In this document: positions 27,482 through 36,159 of the stretch, one piece after another
Layout of the letters: each line of letters starts with the position of its first letter
How positions within the stretch are numbered: position 1 is the stretch's first letter
Assembly: GCA_018058095.1 (NCBI GenBank)
Contig: JAGPCO010000009.1
Location: 49,371 to 113,370 of the forward strand
Length of the DNA stretch: 64,000 bases
Source of the DNA: Kofleriaceae bacterium
GTDB taxonomy: Bacteria; Myxococcota_A; Polyangia; Haliangiales; Haliangiaceae
Reading direction: 5' to 3'
Notes under the pieces: generated by a model
Told to the model about the DNA's origin: nothing
What the model saw: the letters and a program-made list of their open reading frames with translations, nothing else
The model's database searches: none
Made by a program: the position numbers and the translations under genes

Positions 27482-28678
27482 TCATGGCGCCCACGCCGCC
27501 AGGAACCTGGCCAGCGCCCGCGCCCGTTGCCCCACGGTGGTCAGCTCGATGTACTCGTCGTGGGTGTGGAAGCCGCGCCCGCGCGGGCCGAGCCCGTCGA
27601 TGACCGGCACACCGACCGCGGCGACGGTGTTGGCGTCGGAGCCGCCACCGGCCAGCGGCGCCAGCCCGGCGCCGAGACCTTCGGCCCGGGCACACCCGCC
27701 GTAGGCCTCGGCCAGCGCCTCCGACGCCGGCGAGCACTCGAGCGCCCAGCGACGGACGCCGCCGCTGAGGGTCAGGCCGACCTCGGTGCGGGCGCTGATC
27801 TCGGCGGCGCGGGCGCGCACGGCGTCGATCCAGGCCCGGCCATCGGCCGAGGCGACGAAGCGCAGGTCGAACTGGCAGCTGGCCGCGGCAGGAACGGTGT
27901 TGGCGCTGGTCCCTCCGCTGATGAGCCCGGCGTTGACCGTGAGCCCCTGGTCGGGGCGAGCCAGCGCATGCGCCGCCAGCACCAGCTCGGCCAGGGCGAC
28001 GATGGCGTTGCGCCCGGCCGCGAGATCGTTGCCGGCGTGGGCGGCCCGCCCGACGGCGTCGACGGTGAGCTTGCCGGTGCCCTTGCGCCGCACCACCAGC
28101 GCGTCGTTGCTCCGCCCGGCCTCGAACACCAGCGCGGCGGCGGCGCCACGCGCCAGCTCCTCGGTCAACCGGCTCGAGTCGACCGAGCCGGTCTCCTCGT
28201 CGGCGACCGACACCAGGGCCAGCGGCAGCGCGGCCAGCAGGCCGAGGTCCGACAGCGCGGCCAGGGCGGCCCAGATCACCGCCAGCCCACCCTTCATGTC
28301 GAGCACGCCGGGGCCGCGCGCGCGCACCCCGTCGGGATCGACCCGGTACCCGGTGAAGGTGCCCGGCGGGAACACGGTGTCGTGATGGCCCACCAGCAGC
28401 AGGCGGCGCGCGCCAGGCGTGTGCCAGGCCGGCGTGGTGACGACGACGTGATCCCCGCCGCCGACCCCGGCGCGGCGCTCGAGCCCGAGCCCGGGCAACG
28501 CGAAGGCGGCCAGCAGCGCGTCGGCGACCTGGTCGCAGCCGCCCACGTTGCCGGTGAACGAGTTGATCTCGACCCAGGACGCCAGCGCCGTCAGCGCCGC
28601 CGGCAGGCGGGCGTCGACCGCCGCGCGCAGGCTCGACGGATCGGGGCCGGGCGGCACCGGCCCGGTGCCCTGGGGCAT
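27482..28678 (-). CDS. M20 family metallopeptidase (glutamate carboxypeptidase-like)
   Basis: 398 residues from the ATG at 28678, chosen over upstream ATGs at 28687 and 28699 because GAGG lies nine bases before it. Di-zinc M20 motifs are all present: VGHHDTVFP (first His and nearby Asp), GPGVLDMKGG (bridging Asp), VADEETGS (catalytic and ligand Glu), and FHTHDEY near the C terminus (last His). A dimerisation domain lies between (GTGKLTVDAVGRAAHAG, the usual substrate-clamp His). The overall order resembles carboxypeptidase G2/ArgE/DapE relatives. No signal peptide, so probably cytoplasmic. It would hydrolyse an N-acyl amino acid or dipeptide. The membrane-protein gene follows after 55 bases. 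Confidence 0.88.
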   Translation of the reverse strand: MPQGTGPVPPGPDPSSLRAAVDARLPAALTALASWVEINSFTGNVGGCDQVADALLAAFALPGLGLERRAGVGGGDHVVVTTPAWHTPGARRLLLVGHHDTVFPPGTFTGYRVDPDGVRARGPGVLDMKGGLAVIWAALAALSDLGLLAALPLALVSVADEETGSVDSSRLTEELARGAAAALVFEAGRSNDALVVRRKGTGKLTVDAVGRAAHAGNDLAAGRNAIVALAELVLAAHALARPDQGLTVNAGLISGGTSANTVPAAASCQFDLRFVASADGRAWIDAVRARAAEISARTEVGLTLSGGVRRWALECSPASEALAEAYGGCARAEGLGAGLAPLAGGGSDANTVAAVGVPVIDGLGPRGRGFHTHDEYIELTTVGQRARALARFLAAWAP

Positions 28679-28789
28679 GACCGACATCCTCGCCAGCATA
28701 CGCCGGGCTCGCACCCGGTGCGCGCTCCCGCGCCCGGCCGTCATCGGCTGGAACTTGACGCCCGCGCCGGCGCGGCGGACAACCCTGGC

Positions 28790-29143
28790 GTGCCTCGACC
28801 ACTCGCCGCGCCCTGCCCGTCCGTGCCGGTGATGCTGACCCTGGGCCTGCTGCTGGGCTGCGGCTGCGGGCGCAAGGACCCGGCCAGCTGCCGCGCCGTC
28901 GGCGCCCGGGTCGGGCTGCTGGCCGCCGCCGACGTCAAGGCGATGGCGCCCGGCCAGGCCCGGCGCGACGCCGAGCTGGCGGCCGGCCCGCTGGCCGAGG
29001 TGGTGACCCGCACCTGCGAAGAAACCCGATGGGACGCCGCGGTCCGGACCTGTCTGGTCGGCGCCAGCGACGGGACGGCGGTCGCCACCTGCGCTCAGGC
29101 GCTGGCGCCGGCCCAGCGGCTAGGCGGCCTGCCGGCGAAGTAG
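28790..29143 (+). CDS. Small Cys-containing lipoprotein
   Basis: 117 residues from GTG 28790. The next ATG would leave too short a signal sequence. Signal region PSVPVMLTLGLLLGC gives a lipobox. The mature part is a small, mostly helical domain with cysteines in CRAVGAR, TRTCEETRW, VRTCLVG and ATCAQALA, suggesting two disulfides. Similar small four-Cys helical lipoproteins occur in myxobacteria but I know no function. The PHA-system gene starts 13 bases after its stop, so the two are probably cotranscribed; they are divergent from the M20 peptidase gene. Confidence 0.55.
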   Translation: MPRPLAAPCPSVPVMLTLGLLLGCGCGRKDPASCRAVGARVGLLAAADVKAMAPGQARRDAELAAGPLAEVVTRTCEETRWDAAVRTCLVGASDGTAVATCAQALAPAQRLGGLPAK

Positions 29144-29156
29144 TAGAGTCGAGCCG

Positions 29157-29465
29157 ATGGAGATCGACTTCCGGCACCAGCTTGCCGAGGACGACGCCCG
29201 CGCCCGCCTTCGGGTGCTCGGCGAGTATCTCGGCGCCAAGCACGGGATCAAGGTCTCGTGGCTCGACGACAACAAGGCCCGGTTCTCCGGCAAGTACCTG
29301 GTCGTGAGGATCGACGGTGAGCTCAGCCTGAGCAGCCAGATCGTCCGCTTTCGAGGCGAAGATCCGGGCTTCCTGTGGCGGCGCAAGGCGACCGACTACA
29401 TCGAAGGCAAGCTGAGCAAGTACCTCGACCCGAAGGTGACGCTGGCCGATCTGCCGAAGGCCTGA
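29157..29465 (+). CDS. Polyhydroxyalkanoate-system (PHA_gran_rgn-like) small protein
   Basis: 102 residues. It begins MEIDFRHQLAEDDARARLRV and alternates helix and strands through FSGKYLVVRIDGELSLS to GFLWRRKATDYIEGKLSKYL. This layout matches the polyhydroxyalkanoic acid system family (PF09650/TIGR02610), small proteins found beside PHA granule genes in some proteobacteria. They look structurally like START-type or polyketide-cyclase folds. No phaC, phaB or phasin gene is in the window, so a PHA role rests on family resemblance. An isolated housekeeping-type function is equally possible. Confidence 0.65.
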   Translation: MEIDFRHQLAEDDARARLRVLGEYLGAKHGIKVSWLDDNKARFSGKYLVVRIDGELSLSSQIVRFRGEDPGFLWRRKATDYIEGKLSKYLDPKVTLADLPKA

Positions 29466-29488
29466 CGGCGCGGTCGGCGCCCGGGTCG

Positions 29489-29632
29489 TCAGCGGGCGCG
29501 CAGGGCGTCGGCGAAGGCCCGCGTGATGGTGGCGTCGACCACCGACTGCGGCAGGCCCTGCTCCTCGAGCCGGCGCTGCAGCCGCTCGACGATGTTCCAC
29601 AACGAGATGTTGGCGTGGCGATTCCGGTTCAT
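29489..29632 (-). CDS. 47-residue hypothetical protein
   Basis: Short protein beginning MNRNRHANISLWNIVERLQR and ending in FADALRAR. It has one amphipathic helix-turn-helix-like layout (ERLQRRLEEQGLPQSVVDAT, then TRAFADALR). A strong SD, GGAGG, lies six bases before the ATG, which is the best reason to call it real. Basic and amphipathic, without a signal peptide, so cytoplasmic. Divergent from the amidohydrolase gene. Function unknown. Confidence 0.55.
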   Translation of the reverse strand: MNRNRHANISLWNIVERLQRRLEEQGLPQSVVDATITRAFADALRAR

Positions 29633-29780
29633 GGGTCCCTCCGACGGCGGCGGTTGCAGGTTCAACCGGGACGACCGGCACCTCATTCCCACCGCGGCTC
29701 GTGAGGAGACAAACGCACCACGGCGTGGTTGCGATCTACAGATTCCGCCGGGGCCAGGGCCGGCCATGTTATGAGGGCCC

Positions 29781-32213
29781 ATGCGCAAGCTGGCGTGGTT
29801 CCTGTGCCTCCTGACCTGGGTGACGGGGTGTGGCGGCGACGACACAGCCGATCGACCCGATGGCGGCGGCGGCGGCGACGCCGCTGGGGCCGACGCCGCC
29901 CCGGGCGGCATGGTGATGCAGTGCCCCCGCACGGTGCCACCCGCCACCAGCGGCGCGTGTGACGTCACCGCGGGCTCCGGCTCGGCGGTGGTCGTGCGCG
30001 GCGACGTCCTGGCCGACGGCACGGTGTACGCGGACGGCGAGGTCGTCTACGACGGCGACGCCATCGTCTGCGTCGGCTGCGACTGCAGCGCCAGCGCGGG
30101 GTACGCCGGCGCGACCCAGCTCGACTGCGCCGACGCCGCGATCTCGCCCGGCCTCATCAACGCCCACGATCACCTGAACTACAACAACCGCTCGCCCCTG
30201 GCCTCGACCGCGCCCGGCGGCGAGCGGTTCGAGCACCGCCACGACTGGCGCGGCGGCGTGCCGACGCCGACCAACCAGCACGGCACCAGCCCGACCTCCG
30301 ACGGCATGCGCTGGAACGAGCTGCGCCAGCTGATGGCCGGCACCACCTCGATGGCGGCGTCGACCGCGGCGACTGGCCTGGTCCGCAATCTCGACGAGCT
30401 CGAGGCGGCCGAGCGCAGCCGCGGCTTTGCTCCGGTCACCTACGAGGTGTTCACGCTGGGTGACAGCGGGGAGACCTTCCGGCCCAACTGCGGGTGGAAC
30501 TACCAGTACTCCGAGTACGAGATGGCCCAGCTGCCCGGGGTGGTGACCCACACCGCCGAGGGCATCGACGACTATGCGCACGAGGAGTTCCGCTGCCAGT
30601 CGCGCTCGACCGACGGCGGGCGCGACTTCGTGCGGCCCAACGTGGCGCACATCCACGGCGTCGGCCTGACCACCGCCGACTACTTCAACATGGCGCGCGA
30701 CCGCTCCCCGCTGGTGTGGTCACCCCGCTCGAACGTGTCGCTGTACGGCAACACCGCCGACGCCGCGGTCCTGGCTCGCCTGGGCGGGGTCATCGCGCTC
30801 GGCACCGACTGGACCTACTCCGGCTCGGCCAGCATCGTGCGTGAGCTGGCCTGCGTGGCCGAGCTCAACCGGGCCGCCTACGGCGAGGCGTTCTCGGCCG
30901 AGGACATGTGGAAGATGGCGACCAAGAACGGGGCCATCGCCACCGGCACCGACGATCTCATCGGCACCCTGGCCGCCGGCAAGCTGGCCGATCTGGTGGT
31001 GTTCCGCGCCACCCCGGGCGCCTACCACCAGGCGGTGATCGACGCCACCACCGACGACGTGGCCCTGGTGCTCAAGGCCGGTCAGGCGATGTTCGGCGAG
31101 GCCGACCTGATCGCCGCCCTGGCCGACACCGGGTGTGACCCGGTCGACGTGTGTGGCCAGGCCTTCTCGGTGTGCACCACGCGCGAGGTCGGCAAGGCCT
31201 ACGCCGCCATCGCCAGCGCCGTCGCCGCCGCCCCCGCCGCCTACCCGGCCGTGTTCTGCGACACGCCGCCGAGCGAGCCGACCTGCGTCCCGTCGCGGCC
31301 TGGCGCCTACGCCGGGCCGACCGCGAGTGACCCCGACGGTGACGGCATCGAGGCCGGGGACAACTGCCCGACGGTGTTCAACCCGATCCGCCCGATCGAT
31401 AGCGGCGCGCAGCCAGACAGTGACGACGACGGCATGGGCGACGCGTGTGACCCGACCCCGCTCGCGGCCGACCTCGACGGCGACGGCCGGGCCAACGGCA
31501 TGGACAACTGCCCGTTCGACAGCAACGACCAGACCGACGGCGACGGCGATGGCATCGGCGACCGCTGCGACGGCTGCCCGATGCAGCCCAACCCCGACCA
31601 GGTGTGCGCCCCGGCCGCGACCTCCATCGTCGCCATCCAGAACGGCACCGTCGCCGAGGGCGCGGCGGTGACCGTGATGGGCGTGGTCGTCACCGGCGTC
31701 GAGGCGACCGGCTTCACCGCGCAGGACCCGACGGTCACCTCCGGCATGTACGCTGGCATCTTCGTGTTCACCGGCAGCGCGCCGACGGTGCAGCTGGGTG
31801 ACGTGGTCACGGTGGCCGGCACGGTGACCGAGTACTTCCTGATGACCGAGCTGACCGGCGCCACCGTGCTGGCGCGCACCGCCGGGCCGCCGCTGGCGCC
31901 CATCGCCGTCACCGTGGCGGCGGCGGCGACCGAGCCGTACGAGGGCGTGCTGGTGACCCTGACCGACGTGACCCAGGTCGACAGCCCGCACGTGTGCAGC
32001 GCCGACAACCCGGCCTGCGCCGACGCCAACCTGTGGGAGGTCAACAACACGATCGTGGTGTGGGACCGGTTCTACGGCGACGGCGCCGCCAGCTGGACCG
32101 CCGAGACCGCCGCCGCCGCCGCCGACATGAGCCCGACCGTGACCGGCGTGATGTGGTTCCGTTTCGACCGGCGCCGCCTGGTGCCGCGCGGCGCAGCCGA
32201 CATCACCCCGTAG
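29781..32213 (+). CDS. Multidomain amidohydrolase lipoprotein with TSP3 repeats and OB-like domain
   Basis: 810 residues. Lipobox LLTWVTGC, Asp/Gly-rich linker, then an amidohydrolase domain (about 60-430). Its metal-site motifs are INAHDHLNY (His129, His131), a His in VVTHTAEG, a His in VAHIHGVGL, and the aspartate in [10 protein letters not shown]. The normal C-terminal composite strand [11 protein letters not shown] is present. Next come thrombospondin type 3 calcium repeats (about 515-610: [53 protein letters not shown]). A C-terminal beta domain resembles OB-fold extensions of secreted nucleases ([29 protein letters not shown]). Thus a cytosolic-type hydrolase fold has been exported and fused to extracellular calcium modules. 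The substrate is unknown; ATZ/TRZ-like amidohydrolases act on C-N bonds. Confidence 0.85.
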   Translation: MRKLAWFLCLLTWVTGCGGDDTADRPDGGGGGDAAGADAAPGGMVMQCPRTVPPATSGACDVTAGSGSAVVVRGDVLADGTVYADGEVVYDGDAIVCVGCDCSASAGYAGATQLDCADAAISPGLINAHDHLNYNNRSPLASTAPGGERFEHRHDWRGGVPTPTNQHGTSPTSDGMRWNELRQLMAGTTSMAASTAATGLVRNLDELEAAERSRGFAPVTYEVFTLGDSGETFRPNCGWNYQYSEYEMAQLPGVVTHTAEGIDDYAHEEFRCQSRSTDGGRDFVRPNVAHIHGVGLTTADYFNMARDRSPLVWSPRSNVSLYGNTADAAVLARLGGVIALGTDWTYSGSASIVRELACVAELNRAAYGEAFSAEDMWKMATKNGAIATGTDDLIGTLAAGKLADLVVFRATPGAYHQAVIDATTDDVALVLKAGQAMFGEADLIAALADTGCDPVDVCGQAFSVCTTREVGKAYAAIASAVAAAPAAYPAVFCDTPPSEPTCVPSRPGAYAGPTASDPDGDGIEAGDNCPTVFNPIRPIDSGAQPDSDDDGMGDACDPTPLAADLDGDGRANGMDNCPFDSNDQTDGDGDGIGDRCDGCPMQPNPDQVCAPAATSIVAIQNGTVAEGAAVTVMGVVVTGVEATGFTAQDPTVTSGMYAGIFVFTGSAPTVQLGDVVTVAGTVTEYFLMTELTGATVLARTAGPPLAPIAVTVAAAATEPYEGVLVTLTDVTQVDSPHVCSADNPACADANLWEVNNTIVVWDRFYGDGAASWTAETAAAAADMSPTVTGVMWFRFDRRRLVPRGAADITP

Positions 32214-32245
32214 CCTGGCGACCACACGCCGCCCTGCCCTCGCCC

Positions 32246-33019
32246 ATGAAGCTGGTCACCTGGAACGTCAACTCCATCCGGGCGCGCCACGAGCGCCTGG
32301 TCGGCTGGTTGCGCCAGCACCAGCCCGACGTCGTGTGCCTGCAGGAGACCAAGGTCGTCGACGACACCTTCCCCACCGCCAGCTTCGCCGAGCTCGGCTA
32401 CCAGGTCGCCACGCTCGGCCAGCGCACCTACAACGGCGTGGCGATCGCGGCCCGGTCCGAGCTGATCGACGTCGTGCGTGGCCTCGACGACGGCGACCCC
32501 GACGACCAGGCCCGGGCCATCAGCGCGACGGTCGGCGGGGTGCGGGTGGTGTGCGTCTACGTGCCCAACGGCCAGGCGGTCGGCACCGACAAGTACCGCT
32601 ACAAGCTGGCCTGGCTGGCCCGCCTGCGCCGCTTCCTCGACCGGTCCGACCCGGCGCAGCCGCTGGTGCTGTGCGGCGACATGAACGTCGCCCCGGACGA
32701 CCGCGACGTGCACGACCCGGCCCGGTGGGCCGGCGACGTCTTGTGCAGCGACGCCGAGCGCGCCGCGCTGGCCGAGGTGCTGGGCTGGGGACTGGTCGAT
32801 CTGTACCGCGACCTCCACCCCGAGCCGGGCCGCTACTCGTGGTGGGACTACCGCGGCGTGTCCTTCTTCCGCGACTGGGGCCTGCGCATCGATCACGTGT
32901 TCGGGACCGAGGCGGTCCGGGCCCGCCTGGTGGCGTGCGACATCGATCGCGAGGCGCGCAAGGGCAAGGACGCGTCCGACCACGCCCCGGTCGTGCTCGA
33001 GCTGCGCGACCCGGCCTAG
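32246..33019 (+). CDS. xthA: Exodeoxyribonuclease III
   Basis: 257 residues, normal for the XthA/ExoIII group of AP endonucleases that cut DNA at abasic sites and degrade 3' ends in base excision repair. Metal and catalytic motifs: VTWNVNSIRAR, CLQETK (Glu34), YVPNGQ, GDMNVAP, and the C-terminal WGLRIDHVF and ASDHAPVVLEL with catalytic Asp-His. The gene begins 32 bases after the amidohydrolase stop and is followed by a nine-base-pair hairpin. It is probably cytoplasmic, unlike its exported neighbours. Confidence 0.95.
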   Translation: MKLVTWNVNSIRARHERLVGWLRQHQPDVVCLQETKVVDDTFPTASFAELGYQVATLGQRTYNGVAIAARSELIDVVRGLDDGDPDDQARAISATVGGVRVVCVYVPNGQAVGTDKYRYKLAWLARLRRFLDRSDPAQPLVLCGDMNVAPDDRDVHDPARWAGDVLCSDAERAALAEVLGWGLVDLYRDLHPEPGRYSWWDYRGVSFFRDWGLRIDHVFGTEAVRARLVACDIDREARKGKDASDHAPVVLELRDPA

Positions 33020-33043
33020 CAGGACGCGTTTGCAGCGTCCTGC
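33019..33043 (+). terminator. Hairpin directly after xthA
   Basis: GCAGGACGC and GCGTCCTGC form a perfect nine-pair stem around the seven-base loop GTTTGCA, starting at the last base of the xthA stop codon. No U-run follows, so it may act with Rho or protect the 3' end rather than be a classical intrinsic terminator. Confidence 0.5.
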
Positions 33044-33079
33044 CCCGTGCCCGTGCCGGTGCCCGTGCCCGTGCCCGTG
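33044..33079. repeat. CCCGTG hexanucleotide tandem repeat
   Basis: Six head-to-tail copies of CCCGTG (the third reads CCGGTG) lie between xthA and the protease gene, about 60 bases before the protease start. Repeats this short can change length by slippage. If they lie between promoter and start they could alter spacing, but no promoter is visible to judge that. Confidence 0.6.
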
Positions 33080-33137
33080 ACGATGCGGCGCGATCGAAGT
33101 GGTTGCCAGGCGGCGCCACCCCGTGCGACGACAGGCC

Positions 33138-34529
33138 ATGCGCCGCGCTCGCCTCGTCCTGTGTACGTCCCTCGCCGCCGCCGCCGCCGGGCTCCCCGCC
33201 TGCCAGCCAGGGGACGACCTGGTCGAGGACGACGGCCTCGGCGTGATCGAACAGGGCCTGGTCGGGGCCACCCTCACCACCACGGATCCGGCGGTGGTCG
33301 CCCTGCTGACCGCGTCCGGCAACGTCTTCTGCACCGGCACGCTCATCTCGCCCCGCGTCGTCCTGACCGCGGCCCACTGCATCGACGACGGCGGGGCCAA
33401 CTTCAGCGCGTACTTCGGTGACGACGTCGAGGCCAGCGGCGGTCGCCGCATCGCCGCCGACCGGGTCATGAAGCACCCGGGATGGACCGGCGACCTCAGC
33501 GGCGGCAACGACATCGGCCTGGTCCTGCTCGCCTCGGCGGCCGACCCGGAGCTGCCGATCGCCCTCAACACCGTCCCGCTCACGACCCGGGACGGCGGCC
33601 TCTACCGCGCCGTCGGCTTCGGCATCTACGACCGAGACACCCGCGCCCTCGACGGCAAGAAGCGCACGGCGATGTTCCGGATCGAGTCCTTCCCGAGCAC
33701 CTACGTCGAGGTGACCGACCCGACTCCGGACGATGCGGTCAACACCGTGGTGTGCCAGGGCGACTCGGGTGGCCCGGGCTTCATCACGGTGGGCACGGAC
33801 GAGGTCCTGGCCGGCGTGCACTCCTACTCGATCGAGGGCTGCTTCAACCCGTCCGGCGACACCCGGGTCGATCTGTTCGCGGCGGTGTTCGTGCAGCCGT
33901 GGATCGACGCCAACGATCCGTCGTGCGGCGTCGACGGGCTGTGTGCGCGCAAGGGCTGCAGCGCCGACCCCGACTGCGAGCCATGTGGTGCCGACGGCAC
34001 CTGCGCCACCGATTGTGCCCTGCCCGACTGGGACTGCCCGACCCAGCAGCTCGGCCAGACCTGCCGGGCCGACAGCCAGTGCACCACCGGGCGGTGCGTG
34101 GCGTGGGAGGGCGACCCGCGGGTGAAGTACTGCACCGAGGCGTGCAGCGGCGACAGCTGCCCGAGCGACATGACCTGCCAGCTGGTCCAGCCCCTTGGCA
34201 ACATCTGCTACTACCCGCCGGGGACGCCGCCGCCGGGTGCGCTCGACGACACCTGCGCCGGTCCGGCCGACTGCGCCGAGAACGTGTGTGAGGACGGCGC
34301 CTGCACCTACTCGTGCGACGTCCGGATCGACAGCCTGTGCCAGGCCGGGTTCGAGTGCGTCGACCGCGGCCAGGGCCCGCGCTGCTACGGCGAGCAGCCC
34401 GTCACCGAGGACAGCGGCGGCTGCGGATGTCGCACCGGCCCGGGTGGTGGCCCCGCCGGGGCGGTGGTCGGCCTGATGTTCGGCATGGTCGTGGTCCGGC
34501 GACGACGGCGCGATCGTCGGTCGTGTTAG
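33138..34529 (+). CDS. Secreted trypsin-like serine protease with MYXO-CTERM-like anchor
   Basis: 463 residues from the ATG at 33138. An Arg-rich signal peptide with lipobox-like GLPAC is followed by an S1 (chymotrypsin-fold) domain, about 40-260. The complete triad is His in LTAAHCIDD, Asp in GGNDIGLVLL and Ser in CQGDSGGPGF. A Cys-rich region of about 150 residues follows (CGVDGLCARKGC, CRADSQCTTGRC, CNVC-like ENVCEDGACTYSC). The C terminus is GCGCRTGPGGG, a hydrophobic helix and RRRRRDRRSC. This is the MYXO-CTERM layout (Cys motif, TM helix, basic end), recognised by a myxosortase for surface display. The Nudix gene starts nine bases after its stop. Confidence 0.9.
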   Translation: MRRARLVLCTSLAAAAAGLPACQPGDDLVEDDGLGVIEQGLVGATLTTTDPAVVALLTASGNVFCTGTLISPRVVLTAAHCIDDGGANFSAYFGDDVEASGGRRIAADRVMKHPGWTGDLSGGNDIGLVLLASAADPELPIALNTVPLTTRDGGLYRAVGFGIYDRDTRALDGKKRTAMFRIESFPSTYVEVTDPTPDDAVNTVVCQGDSGGPGFITVGTDEVLAGVHSYSIEGCFNPSGDTRVDLFAAVFVQPWIDANDPSCGVDGLCARKGCSADPDCEPCGADGTCATDCALPDWDCPTQQLGQTCRADSQCTTGRCVAWEGDPRVKYCTEACSGDSCPSDMTCQLVQPLGNICYYPPGTPPPGALDDTCAGPADCAENVCEDGACTYSCDVRIDSLCQAGFECVDRGQGPRCYGEQPVTEDSGGCGCRTGPGGGPAGAVVGLMFGMVVVRRRRRDRRSC

Positions 34530-34538
34530 CGTGCGTCG

Positions 34539-34991
34539 ATGGCGCGCACCCCTACGCCGACCTGGTACTTCGCGCTGGTGGTCGTCCGCCTCGGCCATCG
34601 CTTCCTGCTGACCCAGGAGAAGAAGTACGGCAGCACCTGGTCGATCCCGGGCGGCCGGGTCGAGCCGGGTGAGAGCCTGACCGACGGCGCCATCCGCGAG
34701 GTGCTGGAGGAGACCGGCGTGCCGGTCACCCTCGAGGGCATCTACCGCATCGAACACACGCCGACCCAGTCGAGCGCCCGCATCCGCGTCATCTTCGCCG
34801 GCGTGCCGTGCGACGACAGCCGCCCGAAGGAGGCGGCCGACGACGAGTCGCTGCGGGCCGCCTGGCTCACCATCGACGAGATCGCCCAGCTCGGCCTGCG
34901 CGGCTCCGACCTGCGGCCGTTCCTCGAGAGTATCGCCCGCGGCCGGGCCTTCCTCCCGCTCGACGCGCTCGGGCGTGAGCTGAGCATCTGA
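34539..34991 (+). CDS. Nudix hydrolase
   Basis: 150 residues. The full Nudix box GX5EX7REUXEEXGU spans residues 39-61 (GRVEPGESLTDGA, IREVLEETGV). It is preceded by a typical first strand WYFALVVVRLGHRFLLTQ and a KYGSTWSIPGG turn. Nudix enzymes hydrolyse nucleoside diphosphates linked to another moiety (dNTPs, ADP-ribose, ApnA, caps); the specificity is not readable here. It is cytoplasmic. It follows the protease gene by nine bases and is probably on the same transcript, though the products act in different compartments. Confidence 0.93.
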   Translation: MARTPTPTWYFALVVVRLGHRFLLTQEKKYGSTWSIPGGRVEPGESLTDGAIREVLEETGVPVTLEGIYRIEHTPTQSSARIRVIFAGVPCDDSRPKEAADDESLRAAWLTIDEIAQLGLRGSDLRPFLESIARGRAFLPLDALGRELSI

Positions 34992-35019
34992 CCGGGCCGA
35001 GCCGGCGCGGGTAGGGCCC

Positions 35020-36159
35020 CTACTCCTCTTCGTCGGCCACCTGCGGGACGTCGACCTCGGTCCCGGCCAGGCGCGCCACCGCGGTCGGCAGGTCGGCCAC
35101 CTCGACCCCGGGCGGCGCGTTGCGCTTGAGCATGAAGGTGCAGGTCCCGCACGAGGTCACGACCAGGCCACCGCCCTGGGCCTGGACCTCGGCCAGGCGG
35201 CGGCGCGCCATGGCGTCGGCCACCGCCGGCATCGTCTTCGGCAGCAGGCCACCGCCGCCGCAGCACTCGGTGTCGCCGTGGCTCCACGCGAACTCCCGGA
35301 CCTCGGCCAGCTGGCCGAGCAGCAGGCGCGGCGCCTCGGCGATCCCCGCGTAACGCGCGTGGTGACACGGGTCGTGGTAGTAGACCGAGCGTCGGGTCCG
35401 CGACGCCGGCGCCAGGCGCGACCGCTGCGCCGCCAGGAACTCGACCAGCGACACGACCTGCCCGGGCACCACCAGCCCCTCGGCCGGGTACTGCGCCCGC
35501 ATGGTGTACAGGCAGGCCGAGCAGTTGAGGACGACGGTGGAGAAGCCCCGGACCGCCTGCGCCACCTTGCCGGCGTGCCAGCGAAACATGTCGCGGTAGC
35601 CGGCCGCCAGCAGCGGGTACCCGGCGCAGGCCTGGTCGGCGTCGATCAGGACGACCGGCTGGCCGAGCTGGTCGAACAGGGCCAGGGCGGCGGCGATGTC
35701 CCCGCTGCCCTTGCCGACGCTGTCACAGCCCGGCCAGAAGCCGATCGCGCCCTCGGTCGCCATCCGCGTCGGGCCGAACAGGTCGCGCAGCTGCCCGGCC
35801 AGGCGCTCGTCGCGCTGCCGGAACCGCTCGGCGTAGTCGTCGAGCGCGGGCGGCGTGGCGCCGCGGCGCTGGGCCTCGGCCCGCCCGGCCAAGAGGACCA
35901 GGCCGGGCTCGTTCTCGTGCTCGCAGTAAGCGGTGCAGGCGCGGCACCCGGTGCAGGCCCACAGCGGATCGGCGGCGGCCTGCGACCACGCCGTGGCGCC
36001 GGTGCGCAGCCGGCCGAGCTGGGCCATCTTCGCCTGCGGGATCCACGTCTCGTGCCCGGTGGTGGTGGACACCGGGCAGGCGTGCCGGCACATCTTCGGG
36101 CAGAAGGTGCACGTGGCCAGCTGCGCCGCCACGCCGTCGGCATCGAAGGGGCTGCTCAT
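35020..36159 (-). CDS. (Fe-S)-binding CCG-domain subunit, GlcF/HdrD-like
   Basis: 379 residues. Two [4Fe-4S] ferredoxin sites lie at the N terminus: Cys17, 20, 24 and 28 in [13 protein letters not shown], and [13 protein letters not shown]. Two CCG-type cysteine-rich domains follow (ACAGYP with [18 protein letters not shown] with ECCGGGG, then [11 protein letters not shown]). This is the electron-transfer subunit layout of glycolate oxidase GlcF, LutA and HdrD. The ATG overlaps the stop of the FAD subunit gene by four bases (ATGA). As third gene of a flavin/flavin/Fe-S trio it would take electrons from the FAD subunits and pass them on to the quinone pool. Confidence 0.88.
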   Translation of the reverse strand: MSSPFDADGVAAQLATCTFCPKMCRHACPVSTTTGHETWIPQAKMAQLGRLRTGATAWSQAAADPLWACTGCRACTAYCEHENEPGLVLLAGRAEAQRRGATPPALDDYAERFRQRDERLAGQLRDLFGPTRMATEGAIGFWPGCDSVGKGSGDIAAALALFDQLGQPVVLIDADQACAGYPLLAAGYRDMFRWHAGKVAQAVRGFSTVVLNCSACLYTMRAQYPAEGLVVPGQVVSLVEFLAAQRSRLAPASRTRRSVYYHDPCHHARYAGIAEAPRLLLGQLAEVREFAWSHGDTECCGGGGLLPKTMPAVADAMARRRLAEVQAQGGGLVVTSCGTCTFMLKRNAPPGVEVADLPTAVARLAGTEVDVPQVADEEE

